From NCBI GenBank assembly GCA_030522415.1, contig CM060131.1, positions 14,528,703 through 14,592,702 on the forward strand: 64,000 nucleotides of DNA, written 5' to 3'. Positions 54,790 through 64,000 of this stretch are shown here, piece after piece. The translations under genes were made by a program, and so were the position numbers. The DNA is from Channallabes apus. Taxonomy: Eukaryota > Chordata > Actinopteri > Siluriformes > Clariidae. Numbering within the stretch: the first letter of the stretch is position 1; every line of letters begins with the position of its first letter. Under the pieces are notes generated by a model. The model searched no databases and was not told where the DNA came from. It saw only the letters and a program-made list of their open reading frames with translations.

Positions 54790-55690
54790 AATTCTTCCTA
54801 CACTGCCTGACCCAAAAATTCTTGCACAATGTAATATTCTATTGGACCTTGCTGTGGCATAGTTTCAAATGCCTAGGCTTGGATTTGTTTTTGACTAAGA
54901 TGTTGAATTAATAATGGGAGAGTCAGACTACTCCATACAGTATATTCTTCTCCAGCAAATCCTAAAGAGTTTCAATGGGGTTAGAGTCAGGACTCTTTCA
55001 CAGTTTGAGCCTGAAGAAACTTGGCATTGTTGTCCTGAAATATGGCTGTACCATCAAGGATGAAGAACCTCACTGATGAACAAAACCTGGACATATAGCA
55101 CATTCTTGACATCAGCAGACGTCAAGGTTATTGTCACATAACGCTGCTGAGGCCAGACCTGACCAACGAACCCCAGATCAAAACATTGTCTTCAGAGGTT
55201 TGCACAGTGGCCACTAGGCATGATGGGCGTATCGCTTCATGTGCTTCCCTTCTTAACCTCACACCTCCATTGCTCTGGAATATGGTCAATCTGAACTCTT
55301 CAGGTCACATGACCATTTCCCATTACTCTTTATTCTCACTAACAAGCGGTTTTCTTATGGCCACGCAGCTGCTTAGTCCCAATCCCTTAAAATCATATGG
55401 AAATGCTTATTGATTTCTACTGTTCATTCTTTATGATGCAACTTCACCAGTCATCTCCAATCATGCTTATTCAATATATAGATTTTTATTAGCTTTTTTA
55501 ATCACATTTCTTCCATGAAGTTGAAAGTTCAGAATTATCCTTCCAGGTTTTAATAATATGTTGATGATTTCTTAACCCAATTCCAGAAATTGAGCAATTT
55601 CTTTAGTTGTTATCTTTGCTTGATGTAGATCAATAATTTGACCCTTCTGTAACAAGGTAACACCTTTTCCCTGACCATGGAATACGTCTT
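54790..55690 (-). pseudogene. possible Tc1-like transposon relic
   Basis: TTTCAATGGGGTTAGAGTCAG, GCATTGTTGTCCTGAAATATG and GGTCACATGACCATTTCCC resemble, in reverse, the order of blocks in Tc1 elements (catalytic-Glu region first). No motif translates cleanly, so the call rests on block order. Confidence 0.4.
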
Positions 55691-55699
55691 CTAACATGG

Positions 55700-56570
55700 T
55701 CGATTAAGTAATAAGAAACTACTTATTACTGTACTCAGTATTACTCTTTGTCAGTGTACCTAATGTCATCAATTTAAAAGTTTATAAGGTACGTGATAAC
55801 AGGAACTAACCTGTTACATAGATGATCCACATAATAAAGGTAAGCATAAATGGCTTAAAAGAAAACCTGACATGTTGGTAATTTGTTAACGCTAAAAGAG
55901 GAATAAACCACTTTAAAGGTGCCGTTATTGGGTAATAATCAGTTTTATGATGGTAACAGTAATTCTGGATCATATTGGTTCACCTCACACTACTTTGATT
56001 ATTTTCCTGTAACAGCACAAGCCCAAGAGCTTTCTTCCTTAAACATCAGTGAACACTGAAACCTACAGCAAATGTCATTTTTTCCCTGTTGTTCTGTTTT
56101 AAACTTTTAACTACATCCATACTTTCTGCATTATTTTTCCAAGTGTAATGTAGAGGAAGTGTCTGCCTCTTCTTGGAAGTGCAGGTGATAATAAACCCAC
56201 TACTGCTATATTTATCCTCCTGTTCTTGCTTTCTCTCTTCTAATTCCATTTGCATGAAATCTCCTGTCTTCAGAGACAGTCTTAATTCCTTATTATTTCC
56301 ACTTCACAGCGCAGATGACATCTGCACATCAGCAAACTTCACACCCGCCAGGCGAATTCTCTGCTGCCACTCTTCTTTCTTCCCATCACTCCTCCTCCTC
56401 CTCCTCCTCCTCCTCATCCTGCTCTTTCTATTACTACTCAATGTCATCTATTTTTCCATATACTTTTCTTCAGGACAATGATGTTCTCTCCGATTTCCTC
56501 TCATGGATTTGGAGCCAATGTAAACCACTGGGAAGAGATGGGGGAAAACGAGCCATGTGTTGATGTTCAC
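55700..56570. other. no feature seen
   Basis: Single-copy-looking, pyrimidine-rich on the plus strand, with a (CTC)n run at 56391-56414. Short open frames show no family resemblance. Confidence 0.5.
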
Positions 56571-56718
56571 TAAGTGACTGTATATTCACTCCAACACACT
56601 CGTTTCCATCTGTCAGCTGAGCCGGCAGCTGTCAATCCGCTTCTTTTGGGAGTCTGTTCAAGGACAATGACACTCCGATGGGTCGCCCTGCCAAGCTTCA
56701 GAGCAAGAGACAGGGAGA

Positions 56719-56722
<4 letters not shown>

Positions 56723-56767
<45 letters not shown>
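56723..56767. repeat. (GT)n microsatellite
   Basis: About 22 GT units, uninterrupted. Confidence 0.97.
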
Positions 56768-56770
<3 letters not shown>

Positions 56771-57003
56771 AAGACACTTCCATTTGTGCAGCTCATTTCA
56801 ATCCGAATTCATTTTGAAAAAGTACAGAACATAAACAAAATGAAGAACAAAAACTTGATTTGTAATTTTTTTTATACATGGAGTACATTATACTGCATAG
56901 AGAAACTCAAAAAAAATTTTTTTATTTTTTTTTTATTTTTACATTTTTAAAATTACAGTAGTTCCAAAAATATTCTTAATTTTTTGTTTGTGAAAAACAG
57001 TCA

Positions 57004-57045
57004 AAACAAACAAACAAACAAACAAACAAACAAACAAACAAACAA
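57004..57045. repeat. (AAAC)n microsatellite
   Basis: About ten AAAC units. Confidence 0.97.
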
Positions 57046-57109
57046 CAAAACCTCGCAACCTCTGATCACATGTATAAACTGTTTCTCTGAATTTCTGATC
57101 AGCTTATTG

Positions 57110-57529
57110 CTGAAAAGAATTCTTCAAATTCTTCAAACCAAAACCTGCTAGTGGTCCCTCGGTCAAGATACAAGCAATGGGGTGATCGCTCCTTTGCAGT
57201 CGCTGGCCCTAAACTCTGGAACACCATTCCACCAGAGTTACGCAAAATTAAGGACCTTCCTTTGTTTAAAGCACAACTAAAGACCCACTTATTTAGAATG
57301 GCTTTTAATATTTTATAATTTTATAATTTTATGCTTTTTATAATTTAGTTTTATTCATTTATTTATTTTTTTTATTTATTATTATTGTTATACTATAACT
57401 TCCATTTATAATGTTCATTTATTTATTTATAACTATAAAATTTTTTATTGCGATTTTATTGTTATTTTTTAGTGCTGTGAAGCACTTTGGTTCAACTTTG
57501 GTTGCTGTAAAGTGCTATATAAATAAATG

Positions 57530-57560
<31 letters not shown>
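57110..57560 (+). mobile_element. LINE 3' end, 5'-truncated
   Basis: The plus strand translates VPRSRYKQWGDRSFAVAGPK, LWNTIPPELRKIKDLPLFKA, QLKTHLFRMAFN, the conserved C-terminal end of the reverse-transcriptase protein of many fish LINEs. It continues into GCTGTAAAGTGCTATATAAA and a (TGAT)n tail, as expected for a 5'-truncated insertion. Confidence 0.85.
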
Positions 57561-57562
<2 letters not shown>

Positions 57563-57853
57563 AGTTTTGTACTGCTAATATCAGAAGCTAATGATTAAAA
57601 TGGGAAGAGTGTGCAGAGTGATGATGTGCTTTTAAACAATCCACTGATGTGTTTCTACGTTATTCAGTGTCATTGTTAGGGTGTTGCTTGGTGGTTCTTA
57701 TGATATCCATGGCTATAGTGGTTGCAGTGTTATCTCAGGTGGTTGATAAGGTGCTGCTGAGGGACTACCATAGCATTTTTAGTTGGTTGCAGGTGTTTTG
57801 TAGGTGGTTGTTAGGTAATGCCAGATGGTTGCTAGGATGTTGCTATGGTTTCC

Positions 57854-58369
57854 AGTGGTGTCAAAAGTATTCACAATCATTACTTGAGTAGAAGTATAGA
57901 TACTAGGGTTCAAAAATACTTCTTTAGAAGTTGAAGTATCAACCCAAGCTTTTTACTTAAGTAAAAGTTTAAAAGTACTGGTTTCAAAACTACTTAAAGT
58001 ATAAAAGTAAAAGTACCGTGAGCGGCGACAAAAGTATTAAGGTCTCGCTTTCTGATCATGCGAGGGGGGGGGGGGTTGTGCACGTTCTTATCATGCGACC
58101 GGGGGGGGGGGGGGGTTTGGCGTTGTGCGCGTTCTTATCATGCCAACGGGGAGGGGGGGTTTGGGGGTGCGCGTTCTGATCATAAAAATAGAGTTACGAG
58201 GCTATTTTTAAAATGGAAGGAGTAGAAAGTACAGATAATTGCTTAAGAGTGTAAGGAGTAGAAGTAAAAAGTCGGCTGAAAAATAATTACTCCAGTAAAG
58301 TATAGATACACAAAATTTCTACTTAAGTAAGGTAACGAAGTATTTGTACTTCGTTACTTGACACCTCTG
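57854..58369. mobile_element. non-autonomous hAT element with perfect target duplication
   Basis: Ends CAGTGGTGTCAAAAGTATTC and GTTACTTGACACCTCTG. The 8-base target ATGGTTTC is exactly repeated at 57846-57853 and 58370-58377, as hAT transposition makes. 516 bp; no transposase. The interior has three G-run units. Confidence 0.94.
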
Positions 58370-58622
58370 ATGGTTTCTCATGTGGTTGATAAGGTGCTGC
58401 TAAGGGACTAATATGGAATTCTGCTTGGTTGCAGGGTTTTTAGGTGATTGATAAGGAATCCAGGTGGTTGTTAGGATGTTGCAAAGCTGTGGGATTCTGA
58501 TGGGTTGCAAAAGTGGTTTATAGGAAATCCTATAAATGCCGTGGTTGCTACGGCATTGCTAAGCAGTTGCCGTGGAATTCCGGGTTGGTTGCAAGGGTTT
58601 TGTAGGTGGTTGTTAGAAACAC

Positions 58623-60917
58623 CTGGGCCCGTATTCACAAAGCTTCTTAAGCCTAAAAGTTGCTCCTAGTGACAAAATTCTAAGAAAATTCTTAGAATTA
58701 TGACATTTTCTTAGAATTTTCCTGTAAATTTAGGACAAAATCTTAGTAAAGATAAAAATGATTCACAAAACATATTGGAACATATTAGCCCTAAAAACAG
58801 CTCCTAAGGTAACAATTGTTAAGAGTAGAGAGGAGGACTTTTAAGAGGCTTAAGAGTTTCTATAGCAGATGACCAGAGGTGGAAAGTAACGAATTACATT
58901 TACTCGCGTTACTGTAATTGAGTAGATTTATTGTGTATTTCTACTTTTTTAAGTAGTTTTAAAAATCTGTAATTTTACTTTTACTTAAGTACGTTTTGTT
59001 TGAAGTATTGTAATTCGCTACATTTTAAATCATATTCGCTACTGAGTAAAAAATAAATGAATGAAAATGATTAAATAATAAAAATATTATGCTGTGTATA
59101 AATGCTCCGTTGCGCCGCGTGTGTGTATCATGTCCTGGTCGCGCGCCGCTCCAGACTCCACTCCAGGTTTTCTGACATCGGCATCACCTGACCTTCCACA
59201 CGGTGGCTTCCGCCCTGAGTGACGTCATCGACTAGCACGACCACATACAATATAAACCGGAGAGAGACGCGGGAAAGATGAAAGAGGTTGTGATTTTGGC
59301 GTTTTGATATTTGGTTGTGTATTCCGGATTGACTTTTTGCCTCCAATTGACTTTGATTATTGCTTTGTATATATTTGTAGATAATTTCATTGTTGTTGGT
59401 TTAGGGAGTCCGGGAAGGTACCTGTATTTTTGTTTCTGGGGTTTTTTTGTTGTTGTTTCTTTTTGCAGGTAATCTACCTACTAAATATAAATACCATTTT
59501 GTTTGTTATTTTGGCCTGGGTCCACCCTGAATCTGATCCTCCTCCTCCTCCTCCTCCTCCTCCTCCTGTTGTGTGTGTGTGTGTGTGTGTGTGTGTTTGT
59601 ATATACAAACCTCATTATTTCATCAGTTAATGATTGGATCTAGTTCTTTCTGCCATATACCACCATTTCCATACAGTTTAAAATAGAACCCTGAACCATT
59701 CTTTTGCTGTATGACCCTAGACTGGGACGTAACACCATATTTAAGTGACCACTTTGATTCTCGAGCACAAGAAAGACAACAGCTTTATTATGCAAAGGTG
59801 TTCCTTCAGTTAAAAACAACTAGTTTGAGATTTATATCTGCTCATCTTTTTTGAACTACGCTAGAATGCCTCATCCCACCCCCGCTGTGTGTGTTTTTTT
59901 TTTTTTGATATTTAAAAAAAAAAAGCAGAGCCAGATCAATATACAATAATCTGTTAATATAAGAGTGAACATGGAAACACCCAAGGGCAAAACAATTCAG
60001 CAAAAGAATCACCCCCGCTGTTAAAAAAATTTTAATAAAAAAATAACTCGGTAACTTTTACTCTGAGTAAATTTTTTAATGAGCTACTTTTTACTTTTAT
60101 TTGAGTAGATTTTTATAAGGGTAACTTTACTTGTACTTAAGTAAAATTTCACTGAAGTAACAGTACTTGTACTTGAGTACAACATTTTATTACTCTTTCC
60201 ACCTCTGCAGAGGACAAAATGGCGGAAAGAAGAAATATTCTCCAAACACTGAACATAAAGCTAAAAGTAAACACTGCTCTTCTGTCTAATTTGGTTTTCT
60301 TGTTGTTTTACTTCCTTCCATCTCTCTTAGATTGTTGGCTACATACTATCCAAATTTGCAACTTGAACAGACTGTCCTACAATCATGTAAATTGGTAAAA
60401 GGTGAGCCATTTTGCTCCTATAAAAATAAAATTAGTATGGTAAATAAATGTGAAAACTTAAATATACTAATTACTGGCTAATTACTGGATTGGTGGCTTC
60501 AAAAGTATTTCAACATTTGGCTGTTTTAATTTAAGATATCTCTTTAAGATGTTTAGCCTATAACAGAAACTTTGCATAAAGTAGCCTGCAGTCATGATTA
60601 TACAATGTCTTTATATACAAATATTATGATTTCACTGTGTATTCTATTTTCACAAAGAGCAAATTTCAAGACCTTTACAGAGGTCAGTGGCAATTTTTTA
60701 TCAACCAATCACAGTCCTTGAATTGCTGCATCATCCCTAGCAACGGGGTCAACCACACCTCCTCATTAAGATAAAGGTTTTTGTACTTTCCTTACTCTAA
60801 GTTGCTCTAAGGAGTTTTCTAAATCACTTTTAGTCTAAGACTCCCAGCTAAGAATTTTTAAGCTAAGATAGGAGCTCTCTGAGAGAATTCTTAGAAGCTT
60901 TGTGAATACGGGCCCAG
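58623..60917. mobile_element. MITE with CTGGGCCCGTATTCAC ends, carrying a nested hAT
   Basis: Left CTGGGCCCGTATTCACAAAG and right CTTTGTGAATACGGGCCCAG are perfect inverted repeats. Inner stretches (CTAAGAAAATTCTTAGAAT and GCTAAGAATTTTTAAGCTAAG) are themselves palindromic. Superfamily not certain; no transposase seen. Confidence 0.85.
58874..60207. mobile_element. hAT element nested in the MITE
   Basis: Ends CAGAGGTGGAAAGTAACGAA and CTCTTTCCACCTCTG. Target duplication CAGATGAC (58866-58873) and CAGAGGAC (60208-60215), one mismatch in eight. 1334 bp, with (CTC)n at 59539-59566 and (GT)n at 59571-59596 inside; no intact transposase frame. Confidence 0.9.
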
Positions 60918-61139
60918 ATGGTTGCTGAGATGTTGCCATGGTTGCCCCTAGGTGGCTGACACAATATTCCTGGTCCTTGCTAGGGTGTTGCTAGGATGCT
61001 TGGTTGTTAAGGTGTTGCTATGCAACACTTTTTGTTTGCAAAGGGTATTGTAGGTTTTTGATAGGAAATTCCAGGATGTTGCTATGTGGCTGCTATAGTA
61101 TTTTACATGGTTGCATGGGTGTAGGTGGGTGGGACAGAC

Positions 61140-62160
61140 CATTTAATTGTCTTCAGTTTGTGTTAATTAACAAACACGTAAAACTTAAATGAATTACAAA
61201 GCATGACTGTCCACTAATTATTTGCTAAAAGCTGATTTAAAAAAATGGATAGAAATAGTATTGGACAATCACTACACATTTCTGTCTTTCTGTGAAAACA
61301 ATTGTGAGGGCTAAGATTGGCTCATAGGATGAATTAAACTTTTCTACAGTTACTTGATCTAAATTTCTACATTGGTTCCATTAAATTTTGTCATTTTCAC
61401 ATTGGCTGCAGTCTATGTTTCGGTATGTAAATGTGTGTACCTTAGATAGGTTTGCACCCCAACTAGGCTGTCCCCCCTGGGGATGCAGGACCCCCTGGAT
61501 AAGTGATAAGAGAAAATTATACAGTCACATGGTTGAAAGTAGGCACTGAGAGCAGAGCAACTTCCTGGCAAAACCCACATGTTAAACCAATGGAAGCACT
61601 TTCAGCAAGAAAACATATACTGTAACATAATAATGTTATGTCATCTTAAACATCACTTTTTCTTCTTAATAACTGTCGTTATATTTCTACCTAAAGCGGA
61701 GGCAGAATCCCAAATCCCTCCCAAACCTCTTATCCAGGGCACTTGTTGTGTGGAACGCTCTTTGTACACATCTTCACAAAACAGTAGCTTTCCATTTGAT
61801 GCTATTTGGGATTCAACCCTGGAATCCAGAAGTTAACAGAGCTGATATTCTAAAGTAGAACAAGTGGAAATATAAATATAATGAAAGGATAATAAAAGTG
61901 TTTGTGGAACTGTTGTACAAACACATTATTTCACTCAAGGTCATGCTGTAGTGCTGTATCATTGCAGCTGCGATTCCTTTGGCACTCAAGCTGTGCCCTC
62001 GTTCCTATGACTGTATTACAACTGTGTTGATATATCTGATAGCACTTGGTCTTGTGTGACATTACTTAAATAATGGTTGGAGAATTCCGAAGAGAGCAAA
62101 CAAAAGGAAATGTATAATTTGAAAAAATAAAATAAAGTGGTAACAAAACCATATGCTCTA
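61140..62160. other. mostly unassigned
   Basis: One short inverted-repeat piece (CAGAATCCCAAAT near 61704 and ATTTGGGATTC near 61804) may be a MITE remnant. Nothing else recognised. Confidence 0.45.
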
Positions 62161-62639
62161 TAGCGCATATATACTCCTCAGTGTGTACAGGGTAGTCAAG
62201 TCAGTCAATCTGGTGCTGTAGACTGGGCCACAAATTTTCATCTACATTGCATCAGATGTTTTCTCTGGCTATACACCTGGGAAGGTATTTTTTTTGGAAT
62301 GCCAGAACTATCTCTGCCAGCTCTCCACTGTGCCCCCAGCATTCATGGCATCCATGAGGGACTGGTCTGGTCATGCTGGCAGTTGTCATAGATCCTTCCA
62401 CCTTCATGTGGAACCGAAATTGTCTATGCAATTTAGAAAAGGGAAAAGGCGTGGAAGAAATAGCAACATCATTTTTTGAAACTACACTCTTAAAATACAG
62501 GATTGCCATGATAGAAAACAACAATTTACAACAACAGTGTGGTGCTATTGATGTCACCTGTCTGAATCAGCTCATTACAGACTATATACAGTAACAGACA
62601 TGCTTGAATAATGAATTTTTACAAGAAATGTTTAAAATA

Positions 62640-62960
62640 TGAGGGGCGTTCAAGTTAAACTGCCACTTTTTTCTTTTTTTCTGACAATGTGATTGTGCAG
62701 AATGACAGACCACAGCTATGAGAGTAAAGACTACCTTTATTTGTCTATATAATCCCCTGCTACAGTAATTCATTTGTCCTAGCATTTCCCTTCAAGGTAT
62801 CTAAGATTGGACTGCTTGCTTCATGCCTATAATGCTGGCCTCCCAGGAACTACTTTAAAGGCAAACATGTGGAAATGGCTCGGAGCGAGGTCAGGACAGT
62901 ACATGGGATGTAGCAATAACTCCCAGCTGAGCTCCTGAAATGTGAAAGTGGTGTTTGTGA
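62640..62960 (-). mobile_element. mariner-type relic
   Basis: Starts GAGGGGCGTTCAAGTTAAAC; interior blocks GGCCTCCCAGGAACTACTTT and GGGATGTAGCAATAACTCCC match, in order, the relic at 53834-54085. The last block, TTCCCACAGACAGATGCGTC near 62977, recurs in reverse near 21970 (family member at 21790). Confidence 0.75.
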
Positions 62961-63249
62961 ATGATTGTGTGTACAGTTCCCACAGACAGATGCGTCTCTT
63001 CTGTTATCCATTGATTTTCAAGGATCAGGTGTTCCACTTACTGAATAACTGCAGTGGGCTCAGAACCACTCGGCTGGGATCGTCATTCACAGACGTACAG
63101 GCTCCTTTAAAACATGTGCACCATTCAAATATTTTACTGCGGCTAGGAGTCTCATAACTTTACTGTGCTTGAACTCTTCTAAAAAAGTACATTTTCATTC
63201 ATGAGAAACTTCATCACAGAGTCTTGATTGAACTTGAACACCACTTGTA

Positions 63250-63640
63250 GTAATTATAATTTTATTTATATAGCGCTTTTAACAATTGGCATTGTCTCAA
63301 AGCAGCTTTGCAAAAAGTAAATGAAAATTATTGGAATGTGTATGAGCGGGAAAAATGTGTATGGATCATAATGATCAGATTGTCCCTGATGAGCAAGCCA
63401 AGGGCGATGGTGATGGTGGCAAGAAAAAACTCCCTGAGATGGCATTCAGAAGAAATCTTGAGAGGGACCGGACTCAACAGGAACCCATCCTGGAACCCAT
63501 CCTCATTTGGGTCATAACAGATAGCAGGAATTTTAAGCCGACATACTGTGTTAGGCAGTTGAAGGTTCAATATAACAAAAGATTCCTATGTTAACATGGA
63601 GTCCTGTTCGGCACCAGGATGAGTCAGACAGGTGCAGAGG
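63250..63640 (+). mobile_element. dispersed fish repeat, second copy
   Basis: TTTATTTATATAGCGCTTTT, CAGATTGTCCCTGATGAGCA, AAAAAACTCCCTGAGATGGC and GGAACCCATCCTCATTTGGG occur in the same order as at 23095-23350. GGAACCCATCCT is duplicated here. Confidence 0.75.
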
Positions 63641-64000
63641 GTATCTTGATCAATGGGAGCTCGGGAGCAGCATGTGTAGCTCCAAACCATCATGAAGCAG
63701 AATCCAGCTGGAGGTGGTCCTTCTCTGGATGCCTCAGGGTCCTTGCAGGGTCGGCGTCTGTCTACTGGAGCTGCCACAATCTCCTGATGCCTCGGGATGG
63801 GTAGAAAAATAAAGAATTAGCGTAGATGCCATTCATTATATTAGCAGCACTAGATGAAAGTAATCATTTAAATATACTGGAGTATGAGGTTATGGGGTGA
63901 ATTATGTCTATTCCAGGTTAAAGAGATGTGTCTTGAGTATACTTTTAAACTAGGAGACTGTGTCTGATCCCTGAACAGTGTCAGGACGGCTATTACAAAG

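Larger units (their letters stand above)
57640..61140. repeat. degenerate GTTGCTAGG minisatellite, interrupted by two insertion events
   Basis: Variants of GTTGCTAGGTGGTTGTTAGG occupy 57640-57850, 58375-58620 and 60918-61135. The gaps are a hAT element (57854-58369) and a composite MITE (58623-60917). Confidence 0.8.

Noticed and set aside
57440..57560. Possible CRISPR-like short repeats (TGATT units)
   Set aside because: Simple tail of a LINE insertion in a vertebrate genome; no spacers.
62252..62594. Overlapping 101-codon minus and 73-codon plus frames
   Set aside because: No recognisable domain on either strand; sits among mariner debris and may be part of an unidentified relic.

Overview
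The window is vertebrate nuclear DNA from a ray-finned (teleost) fish. Genes are split by GT-AG introns, protein similarity to mammalian orthologues is very high, and the spaces are filled with repeats typical of fish genomes: Tc1/mariner relics, hAT and Harbinger-like MITEs, tRNA-derived SINEs, a DIRS retrotransposon and many microsatellites. Species cannot be fixed from the sequence alone.

Two conserved genes dominate. Positions 287-12190, minus strand, carry muscle-type pyruvate kinase (pkm): a non-coding first exon near 12.1 kb, the start codon at 5896, and all coding exons except the last, which lies left of the window. It includes the tandem pair of mutually exclusive exons (M1-type 1392-1558, M2-type 925-1091) that makes PKM1/PKM2 in vertebrates. 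Positions 22652-49414, plus strand, carry parp6, a mono-ADP-ribosyltransferase, as 21 coding exons whose phases all fit and which read through to a stop codon. Only its initiator-ATG exon is unresolved. The two genes are divergent, with about 10.5 kb between pkm exon 1 and the first resolved parp6 coding exon.

Right of parp6, on the minus strand and tail-to-tail with it, is a possible small two-exon gene (50976-51712) for a 92-residue protein that I do not recognise. Its 3' end overlaps the parp6 polyadenylation site.

Region by region: 0-6 kb pkm exons; 6-12 kb large pkm intron 1; 11.6-12.5 kb promoter-like CpG-rich sequence (NRF1-like, GC-box and CCAAT motifs); 13-22 kb mostly transposon debris, including a Tc1 element with both long terminal inverted repeats but an internally deleted transposase; 22.6-49.4 kb parp6, with a 4.6-kb DIRS tyrosine-recombinase retrotransposon in antisense in one intron and several satellite arrays; 49.4-51 kb parp6 3' UTR; 51.8-64 kb a gene-poor stretch with a Harbinger-like MITE, mariner and Tc1 fossils, a LINE 3' end, and a set of nested MITE/hAT insertions in a degenerate minisatellite.

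I found no CRISPR array, rRNA or stand-alone tRNA. I found no clear undescribed system. The best candidates for new biology are the small convergent gene and repeat tracts sitting directly on regulated splice sites in both conserved genes.
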